Assembly (NCBI GenBank): GCA_963921195.1
Contig: OY992537.1
Span: 129,292,694-129,356,693 of the forward strand
Direction: 5' to 3'
Length of the DNA: 64,000 nt
Origin: Pegoplata infirma
Lineage: Eukaryota > Arthropoda > Insecta > Diptera > Anthomyiidae
Below, one piece after another: positions 11,011 to 22,261 of the stretch (the stretch's first letter is position 1; every line of letters begins with the position of its first letter). A program made the translations under genes and the position numbers. The notes beneath the pieces are model-generated. The model saw nothing but the letters and a program-made list of their open reading frames with translations, did no database searches and was not told where the DNA came from.

Positions 11011-12262
11011 TGATCTTTTCTAGAATTGTTCTTTTTCAAAATCTTTTAAAGTATTCAAATTTTTTTTTTTTTTTGAAATATCCCAAATTTTTTAAAATTT
11101 TTCTGGGTAATTGACTCAATTTATCATCAGTTATTATTGTGTGTCATATGATTTGAGCCTATTCAATTTAAACCTTAATTGATTCAATTAAAATTGTAAT
11201 CAAGACAACAAATTTAAATTTGTTAGTTTTGATGTTGGAGTAATTTAAATACAAATTCAAAATTCAAAACATCAACTTAAAATTTGGCGCTAAAAATTTG
11301 TAGTTTACATATTTAACAAAACAATATTGTTTTTGATTAATCTCCAACAGTTTTTCATTTTTCCAACCATTGAGACTTTCACAGATTAGAGTTATTTTAA
11401 AGGGTATTTTCCCTGCTTGTCATAAATTTGACATTAAATCCTTTTAAAAAAATAATATTGTCAACACATCATTTGCAGTTACATTTTATAAAAAATTTCC
11501 AAGGGTTACTTTTTTTAACACAAATCTAACTTCAAAACTGGTTTTCTTAAAATATATAAAAATCTTAAAATATTTTAAACCCTTAATTGAAAATATTTTC
11601 TACGAAAGAAACCCTTTTCTAACAAGGAAACTTGTAACAGATTTTTGTAAAATAAATTTTAATTAGTTAAAAGTCATATGATGCATTTCATCTCCAACAT
11701 AGATTTATTTTTTTTTCGACCAAATATAAAAGATTAAAATTTACAAACGCCACTGTAATACACCCAATATACTTAGATGCTATGGACTATATTATTTTGG
11801 AAAGACCACAAAACAAAGGCGGTGACAACAAACACAAAAATTTCGCTTTTGAAATAATCAACCCCTATAATGCAACAAGAAAAGAAACCCCTCATTACAT
11901 TTTTTTTGGGAATAATAAAAGCAACATAAAACACCTTTTGAAAATTTCAAAATACAAGTTTATTGTTACATCAACATTATTGAGTTAAATGCATTTTTTC
12001 ATATAGAAAAGTGCACAGATACACGGTATGTGTAGTTAGAGCTATGACACAGCACGTGCTCGACTTCAAACATTGATGCATCTAAGATTAAGTGTACTCG
12101 CATGTACAGTGGAATGGAATATTTTAAATCTATAGCAACTACTTGCTTTTATTAAAATATGTTATAAAGTAAAATAATCACCCTTAAAAAATATTTATCA
12201 ACAACAAACAAATTGCAACTTTATTTAGTCGGACAGTCTGTCAGGCGGTCTATTGGTCGGTA
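11011..12262. other. Low-copy spacer
   Basis: AT-rich with a few inverted AATTGATTCAATT words near 11160-11200. A 68-codon open frame at 11782-11988 has no recognisable domain. Around 12000-12120 composition is more even. I see no gene signal. Confidence 0.5.
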
Positions 12263-12961
12263 CACAGTAAGAATTTCTGTTTATAAATGAGCAATTTTTT
12301 TTTCATGATGGCGTTTTTGATGTTTTTCATAAAATTTATGAACAATTTCTTTGCATTTACGAAAATATTCATTTGTATTTTGAATTTTCTTTATATGAAA
12401 CCTTTTCATTATTAATGTTATATAATGGGAAAGAAGACAATGGCCTCGAACCACAATAAACTCTTTTTCATTTCACAATTAAAAGGTCGATTAAATTACA
12501 AATAACTTGATAACCCTACTCGTAGTACGATAGAATTAATAAAATTTTCAGATATTGCAAAAAGAAGGGGGAACATAAAAAGAGTCTCGAACTAAAATAA
12601 ATTATTTTTCATTGCACAATTAAAGGGTCGAAAAAATAAAAATTAAGCAAACTTGACTTTTTCATTATATATATGAACAATTTTCATATTTTTTATCAAT
12701 TTAATGAAACAATTGATTAATCTAATGAAAAAATCACTTCTAATGATTTTTTCATTTGTTCATAACAATAATGAACAAAATTATTTAAGTGTAAACAAAA
12801 ATTAAACAAACTTGACTTTTTCATTATATGTATGAACAATTTAATTTTTGCAATAATATTTTTCATTAATTTAATGAAAAAGTTCACTTATCTAATGAAA
12901 AATTTACTTCTAATGATCTTTTTATTAGTTCATAACTACAATTAATAAAATTCTCTCAGTG
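12263..12961. mobile_element. TA-flanked element of the ATGAAA/TTTCAT group
   Basis: Flanked by TA at 12261-12262 and 12962-12963. The left end CACAGTAAGAATTT pairs imperfectly with the mirrored right end AAATTCTCTCAGTG. The interior has many TTTCATTA and AATGAAAAA words in both orientations, and two copies of a phrase like TCGAACTAAAATAAATTATT that belongs to the dispersed repeat at 14.1 kb. No transposase frame. Confidence 0.6.
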
Positions 12962-12963
12962 TA

Positions 12964-13714
12964 TATTGTTCTGTCATACTCTGTGTATGTTCCAACAACA
13001 AAAGGGTGAGTTTAATGCATGTTTACAATTTGAATGAAAAAAAAACAAGTCATACATAAGTGGAAAATGTAATTAAGGGGTTGCAATTTTCAGGAAATGC
13101 ATAAACAATTTTTTTTGTTCAAATATACACCCAATCTGATGTATTTTTTTTTGTGAATCTGTGTAACATGATTGACACAGCTTGAAAGTGCAATTTATGA
13201 ATGACATTTTAGGTTTTTGTAACAAAAAGAAAAAAATCTCATTGAGTCTTACAATTATATATTTTTAATTAGGAAGTTTAAAAAATGTTATACAGGCCTG
13301 GAACTGACAAGAATGGTTTTCCAATGGTTGCACTCGATTATCGTGAAAATACAAAATTTTTTAGAAATGATAGGTCGTATGCAAACCTTTTTTGAATAAG
13401 TCATAGCCCAAACACTTTTTGGAACACTTTTTTATTTTTTTGAAAAATTTCAAAAGGTAACTAAAATGGGTGGCAAAAATGGCACAGTATGGTGATCGAT
13501 AAGCAAAATATACAGGGCAATTAAGTATTTCCCGGTAACCTTACATTAAAGGGCATTGATACACATTACCAAAAGTTATCTAACTAAGTGGTGAAATTGT
13601 TCATCAAAATTTATGGCAGCAAGCGATGAAACAATTTCATCAATATACTGAAGCATTTTTCTTTGAGTGTTGAACATATTAATGAAAATTGTACCTCCTA
13701 ATTCCCAATGAGAG
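12964..13714. other. Unassigned spacer
   Basis: No matching repeats or credible frame. The stretch 13290-13560 is somewhat less AT-rich (for example AACTGACAAGAATGGTTTTC). Around 13590-13690 a few ATGAAACAATTTCATCA words resemble the ATGAAA group. Confidence 0.4.
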
Positions 13715-13716
13715 TA

Positions 13717-14113
13717 CACACAAAAAATTATTGGCTAACAATTTTCAACATACCAGATTTTTTTTTTTCGCTTTTATTTGAATAGATTAATTAAAAAATA
13801 TACAAAATAATCGGGCTTTACTTTTTTTATTGTTGGCAACATATTGGAAAGCAAAAAAGATGAATTTTTTGATAGTTTTGTCATAAGCTTACAATTCATT
13901 TGTTAAATCAATCATTATTTTGATTGACTTTAAACAAAAAATTTATCAAATTTTTGATCAAAATTGAAAAAATGTTTGATTGAAAAAATTTTCAATCAAT
14001 TACCTACAATTGATGATTGGTATAACAATTTTTTTAATTGGAGGAATTTCAATCAAAAAATTTATTGAATCCGCGTTTTTGTTGATTGAAATTCGTTTCA
14101 AACTTTTTCTGTG
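13717..14113 (+). mobile_element. CAATCAAA-family MITE, internally deleted
   Basis: Flanked by TA (13715-13716 and 14114-14115). Left end CACACAAAAAATTATTGGCT, right end AACTTTTTCTGTG. Compared with the copy at 41015-41497 it lacks about 90 bp after TTGGCTAACAATTTTC and is otherwise very similar (AATAATCGGGCTTTACTTTT, AATCCGCGTTTTTGTTGATT). TA target duplication and end sequence suggest a Tc1/mariner-type source. Confidence 0.8.
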
Positions 14114-14132
14114 TAGAGTCGAATATGTGTTA

Positions 14133-14545
14133 CTATTTTAGTTTGATCATTAACGATTGTCATTAAAGACCCTTTGCTACTTGTAGTATAGGGTTTTTAT
14201 TTTTGCTAAATAATCTTGACAATGGGATCTGACAAATTTTGAAACTTGTGTCGATTAAGACTTGCAAAAAAATGACCAACATAATTAAATTTGAAATAGA
14301 AAAATAATTTTCTTGAAAATTATTCTATGAGAATATCATAGTTTTTAATTAGTAAAGGAAATAATGACCTCGAGCTAGAATAAACCTACTCAAAATATAA
14401 TATTTTAAAGGTCGAATAAAACAATTTTTATTTTTTAATAAAAATTAGTCAGAATTTGAATATTAAAAAATTAAAATCGGTCGAAGGGTTTCGAGATATC
14501 TCTTTTTGAATTGTTTTAAAATTGGCGGTTCAAGAATTTAAAAAA
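14133..14545 (+). repeat. Dispersed repeat S (ACCTCGAGCTAGAATAAACC family)
   Basis: Begins with TTTTAGTTTGATCATTAACG, then CCTTTGCTACTTGTAGTATA, a GACAAATTTTGAAAC segment, AATGACCTCGAGCTAGAATA and AAAGGTCGAATAAAA. The same order of phrases recurs at 17.4-18.1, 25.1-25.5 and 54.2-55.0 kb. No terminal inverted repeat was found within a single copy. Confidence 0.7.
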
Positions 14546-14778
14546 AAAAATCGAGATATCTCTTTTTGAAATGTTTGAAAATTTGCAGTTCAAGAAAAAA
14601 AAATCTCAAAATTTCTTTTCCTTGACCTTTTTGCGGAGCTTGAGATAAACTTTCATTTAAACTTAATTTACGCAAAATCCGATAATTTTAATCCTAGGGG
14701 TCTATCGATAAAAGTTTTAGATTTTTGAAAAATTTGCACCAAAATTTTGAATTTTTGAAATCTAAAAACAAAACAAAA

Positions 14779-15314
14779 ACAAGAGTGTTACATTCGGCTG
14801 TGCCAAATCTTTTATACCCTCCAAAATGTAAAAAAACAATGTAAAAAAAATCCAGTGTCGTCTTTTTTTTTGAGGGGTGGGGGGTGGGTGATTGGTGGGA
14901 GACGTTAGGGAGCACCTTCCCCTTGCGATTTTGAACTTCATCTGAGATACGAATGTTGCATTTGCTTAGCAAAAGTACAAAAAACCCTGAAAAAAGTTCG
15001 GGTTTTCTTAGGTTGGTTAGGTCTCCAAGAGGGAACTTTTTTCCCCTTGGTCCGATTTTGCCCATTTCCGAACACAACCTGCCTAGGAATATAAGACATA
15101 TTCGTGCCAAATCCTCTTTTGCTCTTTTATTTTGGACTGTATCGTGTCCTCTACAGACGGACGGATGGACGGACGGACATCGCTAGAATGTCTTAGAATC
15201 GATTACTGATCAATAAAATATATACTTTATGGGGCCTAGACCGATATTTCGATGCGTTACACACGGAATGACAAAGTTTGTATACCCCCATACTGTAGTT
15301 GGAGGGTATAAAAA
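14779..15314 (-). mobile_element. mini-me-type element, group B
   Basis: On the minus strand it opens TATACCCTCCAACTACAGTA-like sequence, then GTCATTCCGTGTGTAACGCA, AAGACATTCTAGCGATGTCC and a GTCC/GTCY tract (about 15154-15180). It ends with GGAGGGTATAAAAGATTTGG and CGAATGTAACACTCTTG. Group B differs from group A in the middle segment (TATTCCTAGGCAGGTTGTGT, CCAAGGGGAAAAAAGTTCCC). Open frames within it are shadows of the repeat. Confidence 0.8.
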
Positions 15315-15690
15315 TAAGTAAGAAAGTTAAGGTCGGTCAAGACCGACCATAAGATAACACCAGTGTTTTCTGGAAAATGGGTCCAAAGTCCAAACATGGA
15401 TCGATTGGATCTATCTTTCGTTAGATCTTTAATTAGTGTAGAAAACACGTTCAAACCTATTTAATGTGGAATCGGCATTTTTTTGTTGCAAATATCGGGC
15501 GAAGTTTTTATATGGGGACTAACAAGAAGACTCTACCTGTTGTCACCCTCCGATCTTCATGAAATTTTGATATGTTGTTCAAAACGAAAATAATTCGACA
15601 CGTATTTTTTTTGCGACCCAAACTCATTTTTAGGGGGGTCGAATTGTATGGGGGAAAATTGACCTTTTTAGTTTTTTGCGATTTGAGCCT
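15315..15690 (+). repeat. Unclassified dispersed repeat fragment (GGTCGGTCAAGACCGACCA)
   Basis: Directly abuts the mini-me copy. Begins AAGTAAGAAAGTTAAGGTCG then a short palindrome, GGTCGGTCAAGACCGACC. The rest is moderately mixed sequence (GGGGACTAACAAGAAGACTC, CCTCCGATCTTCATGAAATT). It resembles other fly intergenic repeats by style, but there is no second copy in the window. Confidence 0.4.
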
Positions 15691-15714
15691 ATTTAAACAA
15701 AATTAATATAGGCA

Positions 15715-16466
15715 TATGAGGCATTCCACACCAAATGTCCAGCGAAAAAAAAAACGTGTACCGTAAACTTCTGAATAGGTTGTATGGATAGCCCTATATG
15801 GAACATAGAAAATTGCGTTTTTGGTTTTCAATTTTTCAAAAACTGGGCTTAGGAGGCGTGGTCAAATATTGGAAAAATGGTCAAATTTGTGGCGAGTTGC
15901 CCCGATTAAATATTTATCACATTAAAACGGAATGCACCACAATCTCAAAAATTTACATTCTTATGTAGTTTTGTATGGGCTATCGATTAAAATTTTTTTT
16001 TTTTAAATTTTCAGAACCCGTTCTGAAATTTTCCATTTGTTAAAAATGTCAATTTATTAAAACACATTCCACTTTTTTTTTCGTTTTTAATTTTTTTTTT
16101 TAAAGTTTAGATGTTTGTCCATCCACACAAAAAAATCGCATTTGAACTTTAAATTTCATAACAATTTTGTAATTTGCTTGTATTTCGTTGATTTAACGTT
16201 GCGAATGAGTAATATTTATGCAATTAATATTACTCATTCGCAACGTTAAATCAAGAAAATACAAGCAAATTACAAAATTGTTATGAAATTTAAAGTTCAA
16301 ATGCGATTTTCTCAAAAAAAGCGATGAATGTGTTTCTGAATTTTTTTGTGTGGATCGACAAACATCTAAACTTAAAAAAAAAAAAATTAAAAAAGAAAAA
16401 AAAAGTGGCATGTTTTTTTAATAAATTGACATTTTTAAAAAATGGAAAATTTCAGAACGGGTTCTG
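15715..16466. mobile_element. Foldback element of the GAGGCATTCCACACC family with a long palindrome
   Basis: Starts with CATATGAGGCATTCCACACC. The arms 16012-16216 and 16226-16466 are mirror images around a 9-base loop at 16217-16225. The inner 85 bases each side differ at about two positions. An outer indel of about 30 bases in the right arm (after GCGATTTTCTC) breaks the symmetry. The outer ends pair as CAGAACCCGTTCTG and CAGAACGGGTTCTG. Non-coding. Confidence 0.85.
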
Positions 16467-17395
16467 TGTGTAACAGAAAAGTCTGTCAAACATCTGTTGA
16501 ATTTAGATTACATTCATTTTTTAGAGTTGTTTACAAATTTATTATTTTAAGAGTAATTTTCATACTTTTTTAAGTGTAAGAAACTAAAAATAGTTTTTTC
16601 CTGATATTTTATCTTTTTTTTAATTTTCCTGTACTTAAATTTCTTGCCATCACTGTATTTGCATATATTTTTCTTCATCCAAATTTCATTTCGTTCCTCA
16701 ATTAAGTTTTCTTTTCTTCCTATCTTTCACTGATTTGATTGGTTGTTCTTTCATGCACAAGTGTGCATTAAAACAACAAATTAAAAGTTTCGCTAAAAGA
16801 CACGATCATTTAACGAAGGTGTTCTTATGCTAAAATGCATGCGATCGTTTAAAAGCTGTTGCCAATAACAAGTTTCGTTTGTTAACTAAAAAAAAACGAA
16901 TGCAAAACGATCGTTTGAGTGTGTATTAATTGGAAATTAGTATAGTGCATAATGTTAAAGGGAGAAAGCAATAGTTAGTTGTTGTTTTAAAAGTTTATAT
17001 AGTAATTCAATAATGATAAGTATGTAGTGCAGTTTTGTACTATATTTGCAAATACACATATACACTGCTAATCGTTATAATGAGATAGTATAGTGTTTTA
17101 AGTATAACGCAAAAATGGCGATGTAAAAAATACTAAATTAATGTAGAAAATATTTTTGAAAATATGGAAAACTTAAGTTTTCTTTTTTTAACCGATTTTA
17201 GAAATTTGTTGATATTTGTGATCAGCATGCCAATTTAGTAAAAAAATAATGCGGAAAAAATTTTGGTGGAAAAATTTTTGTGGAAATTTTTATTTGGAAA
17301 ATTTTTTGTGGAAATCTTCTAAAAATCCTAAACATTGATGGAATGACGACACGGGTCGGATTTGACACGAATTAAGTTTAAATAAAAGACTGTCT
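16467..17395. other. Mostly unassigned spacer with one short dispersed repeat
   Basis: The first 95 bases (GTCTGTCAAACATCTGTTGA, then TTTAGATTACATTCATTTTT) recur at about 42015-42080, so that part is a dispersed repeat. The rest has no matching repeats. Around 16800-16920 composition is more even, with two copies of CGATCGTTT. No gene signal. Confidence 0.5.
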
Positions 17396-17399
17396 CAAG

Positions 17400-17865
17400 C
17401 TCTATAAAGGGTCAAAGGACAGAAATTTTGAGATTTTTCGAAAACAATTCTTGAACGTAGGAAAAACCGCAATTTTTGGAATTTTTAAATAACCATATCT
17501 CGAAAATCGTTCGTATTTTTTATACTCGACATACTTTTTTTTCAAATTCTGATTAATTTTAATTAAAAAATAAAAATTGTTTTTTTTCGAGCTTTTAAAT
17601 ATTATATTTCGAAAAGGTTTATTATAGCTCGAGGTCATTATTTCCTTTACTAATTAAAACTATGATGTTTTCATAGACTAATTTTCAAGAAAATTATTTT
17701 TCTGTGTTAAATTTATTTATGTTGGTAATTTTTGCAAGACTTAGTCGACACTTGTTTCGGAATTTGTCCAATTCCATTTTCAAGATAGTTTAGCAAATAT
17801 AAAAACCCTATACTACAAGCAGCAAAGGGATTAAAATGACAAATCGTTAACGTTCAAACTAAAAT
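17400..17865 (-). repeat. Dispersed repeat S, minus orientation
   Basis: Reverse complement of the S family: GCTCGAGGTCATTATTTCCT at about 17620, GTCGACACTTGTTTCGGAAT at about 17747, and AAAACCCTATACTACAAGCA at about 17803. With the plus-strand copy at 17930-18126 it forms a head-to-head inverted pair. Confidence 0.75.
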
Positions 17866-17929
17866 ATTAATTTAAATGACAAATGGCTAATGTTCAAACA
17901 AAAATATTAATACATATTCAAATTCCCTT

Positions 17930-18126
17930 TGCTACTTGTAGTATAGGATATTTTTATTTGCTAAATAGTCTATTCAATGGAATTTGACAAATTCCGAAAC
18001 ACGTGTCGACTAAGGCTTGCAGACATGACCAACATTAATAAATTTAAAACAGAAAAATAATTTTCCTAAAAAATATTCTATGAGATCATAGTTTTAATTA
18101 GTAAAGGAAATAATGACCTCGAGCTT
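17930..18126 (+). repeat. Dispersed repeat S, plus orientation
   Basis: CCTTTGCTACTTGTAGTATA, AATTCCGAAACACGTGTCGA, AGTAAAGGAAATAATGACCT and CGAGCTTTTT in order. Truncated right after the CCTCGAGCT phrase, where the minisatellite at 18.15 kb begins. Confidence 0.75.
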
Positions 18127-18149
18127 TTTTTTTATTTTCAATTTTTCAA

Positions 18150-18960
18150 ATGTCTCAAAATCTTAGAATTCTTCTTTACGAAAAAGTCTTTTTTCCACAG
18201 AAAAAGTCTCAGATTCTGAGACCTTTTACTATAAAAAAGTCTCATATTCTAAAGCATTTTTAAGATATTTTTACTGAAAAAATTTTAGATTCTGAGACCC
18301 TTTTACTATAGAAAAAGTTACAGATTTTTTTCCTATAGAAAAAAATCTCAGATTCTGAGACCTTTTTCTTAAAGAAAAAGTCTCAGATTCTCAGACCTTT
18401 TTCGTATAGAAAATGTCTCAAATTCTGCGACCTTCTACCAATTGAGTAAGTTTCAACTTCTGAAACTTTTTACTACAGTAAAAAGTCTCAGACTTTGAGG
18501 AACTTTTGGTTTTTAAAAAAGATTCAGATTTTGAGACTTTTTTCTTAAAATAAGTCTCAAATTCAGAGATTCTGAGACCTTTTTCCTATAGAAAATGTTT
18601 CAGATTCTTAGACCCTTTTCCTATCGAAAAAGTATCAGATTCTGCGATTTTTTTCCTATTAATAAGTCTCAAATTTTGAGACATTTTTCCCGTAGAAAAA
18701 GTCTCGGATTCTGAGATCGTTTTTCTTAAAAAAATGTCTCAGATTCTAAGACTTTTAGAACTCAAGAATTCTTCTACAAAAATCCGAAAAAGAAAATTTT
18801 TCAGGATGTAAAAAGTTTTAGAGTTTTCTCTAGAAAAAGTATCAGATTCTGTGACCGATTTTGAGACATTTTGAAAAAATTTTCCAAAATAGTTGTAAAT
18901 AGTTTGACAAACAGTTTTTATGTAAATCAAATTAAGATCCTGTAACATTTTCCTATACAA
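18150..18960. repeat. Degenerate minisatellite built on CTCAGATTCTGAG
   Basis: Repeated units approximate AAAAAGTCTCAGATTCTGAG followed by ACCTTTTTCCTATAG, about 35-40 bp each, with many variants and fused half-units. The CTCAGATTCTGAG core is itself palindromic. Related units (AGACATTTTTCCTATAGAAA) occur inside the array at 36.3-36.5 kb. Confidence 0.8.
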
Positions 18961-19200
18961 AAAAAAAACATATTCTAAGTCATTATTTTATACCAAAATG
19001 CATAAGATTGACAGACATTTTTTCGGCGAAAATTTTCAGATGAAATCACATTTTTCCCTGAAAATTTTTAAAATTTTCCCTATAAAAATTTTTAGATTTT
19101 TTTCTATGAAAAATTTTCGGATTCCGAGATTTTTCCTTCTTTTTTTTTTCTCATTTTTCTTTCTTTTTCTTTCTTTTCCTTTTTTTCTTTTTTTCCTTTT
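18961..19200. repeat. AT-rich short repeats leading to a pyrimidine tract
   Basis: Irregular repeats of the form GAAAATTTTTAGATTTTTTT run to about 19120, followed by a pure C/T tract at about 19127-19199. No gene is seen. Confidence 0.6.
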
Positions 19201-19608
19201 TGAAATTTGGTCTGGGGGGAATTTACCCTTTCACCCCCCCCCCTTGTACCCGCGCATGCTTAAGGGCATTATTAGTTGGCAACCAGCGCTCAAAGTGCGA
19301 AAGATTACGTTTTTCTACCAAAAATCGGAATTTTTCTACCAAATCTAGCTCAAAAATTAGGAAATTTTGCGTACTTTATAAGAAAAATATTTAATAAAAT
19401 TCCGAATAGAGATTTTAGTCCACACGTTCTAATTTTTTGACATAAAGTTATTTTTTTTAAACAAATTCGTCTTAAAAAAATAAAATTGTCGAGAATGTTA
19501 AAATTTCGAAATGTAAAAAATATTAAAAAAATTTAAAACCGCAAAATATTTTTTTACAAATTTTCCCTCAATCCGCTCTTTCATTCCGGGACGGCCTAGT
19601 GTGGAGAT
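19201..19608. other. Unassigned spacer with a C run
   Basis: Contains a run of C near 19236-19243 and the phrase TTGTACCCGCGCATGCTTAA. The style resembles the C-rich part of mini-me group B elements, but landmarks are missing. The overlapping open frames here are composition artefacts. Confidence 0.35.
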
Positions 19609-19610
19609 TA

Positions 19611-19885
19611 CACGCAGAGAAGAAACATGATTGCGACAAACATACTGGAAGGGCAACATAGTATGATTGATAACATTATCATAACATGATTGAAACAATC
19701 ATATTATGAATTTCGCTGATCATAGTGTAATAAAAAAAGTTTCTTTTTTTATAAATGTTTATGATCATAATATGATTGTCACAATAATATATATGATCAA
19801 CTGGGTCAACAATTCTTGTTGCCCCACCATTGTGGGTGATTTGTTGTGCTGCAATCAAGTTCCTAACATGTTTATTCTCTGTGTG
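19611..19885. mobile_element. TA-flanked MITE with 21-bp terminal inverted repeats
   Basis: Flanked by TA (19609-19610 and 19886-19887). Left end CACGCAGAGAAGAAACATG, and the reverse complement of the right end reads CACACAGAGAATAAACATG: two mismatches. The interior carries several ATCATATTATGA/ATGATTG words in both orientations. 275 bp, non-coding, Tc1/mariner-like by target site. Confidence 0.8.
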
Positions 19886-19887
19886 TA

Positions 19888-20501
19888 CGTATTCGGCCAA
19901 ATCGAATCAATTGGTGTGTAACGCATCAAAATATCGGTTTAGGACTCCATAAGGTATATATATTACTGATGAGTTATCGAGTCTAAGACATTCTAACGAT
20001 GACTGTCTGACAATCCGTTTGTGAAAAACACATTGTAATTTAAAAGACCAAGAATCCTGTAGTTTCACAAGCATATGCCTTGGGGTCATAGGCTGGTTAA
20101 GTTCTGGCCAGGGGGAAAAAAGTTTTCCTTTAGAAGAACTAAACCAACCTCTGAAAAAAACATTTTTACAAGGTTCTTTGTTTAACAATTCTATGAGAAA
20201 AAAAGTTTTAAAATTTTGCACTGACACCTTGGGAATTAAAAAGTAATTTTTTTTGCTACGCCCCCTTTGGAGGGCGTGGGTATAAAAAATAATTTTTTTT
20301 TGGACCGCGTGGTTATAAAAATTTAATTTAAATAATGATAGAATTATATTCATTTAAGGCAAAAATTATAATTAAGGTGCACCAGAACGGCTCCCACCAA
20401 CCCCCCCCCCCCCCCAAAAAAAAAACACAATTCTCGCTTTTTTACATTTTGTAGGGTATAAATTATTTAGTACATCCGAATTTAATATGTACTTTTACTT
20501 G
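19888..20501 (+). mobile_element. mini-me-type element, group B, decayed
   Basis: GTGTAACGCATCAAAATATC, CTAAGACATTCTAACGATGA and a degraded GTCY tract (CTGTCTGACAATCCGTTTGT), then GGTCATAGGCTGGTTAAGTT and AGAACTAAACCAACCTCTGA as in the copy at 28.9 kb. It ends at GGGTATAAATT...ACTTTTACTTG. A run of 15 C lies at 20401-20415. Lacks the usual TATACCCTCC start. Confidence 0.75.
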
Positions 20502-20557
20502 TTTTTTTTTTAGTTGTGCAAAACAGTTGAAAATGTACTAAAATTTTCGAGGTTTTC

Positions 20558-20803
20558 TTACATTGTAGGCTATAACTTGTTAAAAACTGGATCGATTACG
20601 CTGAAATTTAATACCAACGTGAGTGTGACTTTGACAAATATTTTTATCAAGTATCGGGAACAAATTACTTGTCTTGCGAAAGTTAGCGTGATTTTAACAG
20701 ATAGTTGGACCGACAGAGGGATATACAGCTACTTGACAGTTGTCTAGGCCAATACTTCCAAATGTTACAAACGGAATGACAAACCTAAATATATACTTTA
20801 CCA
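20558..20803 (-). mobile_element. mini-me-type fragment
   Basis: Minus-strand landmarks: AGTATATATTTAGGTTTGTC, ATTCCGTTTGTAACATTTGG and AGTATTGGCCTAGACAACTG. The core and GTCY tract have decayed (GACCGACAGAG at about 20708). It lies head-on to the preceding plus-strand copy. Confidence 0.55.
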
Positions 20804-21451
20804 ATAAATAAAGGGCACCAAAAATAAACGTTATAAAAAGCCAATAAACTACCAAAAATACAAAAAAAAAAGTAAATAAAAAGTTTGTTTAGACGGATAT
20901 TATTGGTATATAATATACAGTTACTGCATAAAGAGCAGGCGTAGTATCAAGCCATACATAGATTTATTTTTTTGGTAACAGCAATATTTTTTTTTTGCAT
21001 TGTATTGCATGACACACAATACGCACCCGGTATAATAACGATTTCGGTTTTTGTGGGGGTATAAGAGGATATAATAAGAGGAAAAGAAATTGAGTGTGTG
21101 ATGGAAAAAAAACGCACTTTTGCAACAAAAAAAAAACTGTAAGTATGTATTATGTTTATATTCGGGGATATGGCTTACACAAGCTTATAATGATCCTATG
21201 GCGAAAAAAAGGACTATAAAGGACATTCGTGTTTATGGTGGCAAAGACAAAAAAGTGAAAATGAGGCATAAAATTCAATTTCAATGACGCAAGCACATTT
21301 TTTTTTTTGTTTTTGCAAAAAAACTTAATAGCAAAATTAGACTAATGTACATGTACAGTGTACACTGTAAAAATTACTGTTTATTAGTCATAAATACTAC
21401 ACTAATAAAAAATTATTAAAAAAATGTCGGTTATTTTGCCATTGTACACAC
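20804..21451. other. Low-copy spacer
   Basis: Mixed AT-rich sequence with no repeats shared elsewhere in the window. A TACACTGTAAAAATTACTG start at about 21360 resembles the TA-flanked element ends, but no partner end was found. Confidence 0.4.
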
Positions 21452-21689
21452 ACTCAAATAAGAAATAAAGTTGCCACAACCGTAAATATTTCAACTTCAT
21501 TTTTGAGGTTGTTTAACTGGTCATTTGGTTATAACAACCGTATTACGGTTGTCACAACCGTACTGCAGTTGTCACAACCGTATTGCGTTTGCCATAACTG
21601 TATTTTGACAACCGCTTCACCAACTGCGACAACCTCAAACATGAGGTTAAAATATTTACGGTTGTGGCAACCGTATTTGTTATGTGAGT
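21452..21689. mobile_element. MITE with long terminal inverted repeats and GGTTGTCACAACCG tandem core
   Basis: The left arm (ACTCAAATAAG, GTTGCCACAACCGTAAATAT, TTTTTGAGGTTGT) is mirrored by the right arm (ACAACCTCAAACATGAGG, ATATTTACGGTTGTGGCAAC, TATGTGAGT). The arms are about 55-60 bases. Between them lie about three tandem, self-complementary 20-bp units of GGTTGTCACAACCGTATTGC type. 238 bp. No clear target duplication. Confidence 0.8.
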
Positions 21690-22261
21690 TCAGATATTAC
21701 AATCACATATAATTTTTTTTTTTTAATTTTTGATTTTAAAAAATTTTTTTTTTTTTAATTTCTATTTCCTTTTAAATATCTTTGATATTCCATGACATAA
21801 TATTTGGTTCTCACCTTATGTTTACAAAATTCCAAGAATTTTATACATTTTTGTTCTTTTATCTTGAAAAATACATTCTTTTGAGCATAAACCTTTAAGA
21901 AAACAATGAAGGATTTAAAGAGAATTCTCTAGAACCGAAAAATAACGAACTCTCAAAATAAAAGAACAATTTCATTAAAAAAAGATTAACGTCGTTTACC
22001 AAAAAAAAAAAATAAAAACAAACCATAAAACAGAGATTTAAAATAATTATTAGTTGCAGTTTTCAAATCATTATATAAAATTTTTTCGGTAAAAAATTTA
22101 ATCTAATAACAAATTTATAAGAAATGCTCTCCTTTTTTTTTAGTTAATTTGATTGAGTTTTTCTGCATACATGTTCTGAATTTTCCATTTTTTTCTAAAT
22201 TAAATGAATTTTTTCGTTTAACTAAGTCTACATTTTAAAATATTTTCTGATTATTGACCTA
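21690..22261. other. Unassigned AT-rich spacer
   Basis: T runs near 21711-21760, then mixed AT-rich sequence without repeats that I could match. No gene signal. Confidence 0.4.

Noticed and set aside
14694..15110. 138-codon minus-strand open frame, the longest of its strand in the first 20 kb
   Set aside because: It covers mini-me group B sequence and adjoining A-rich DNA. Other copies of the same repeat do not preserve the frame.
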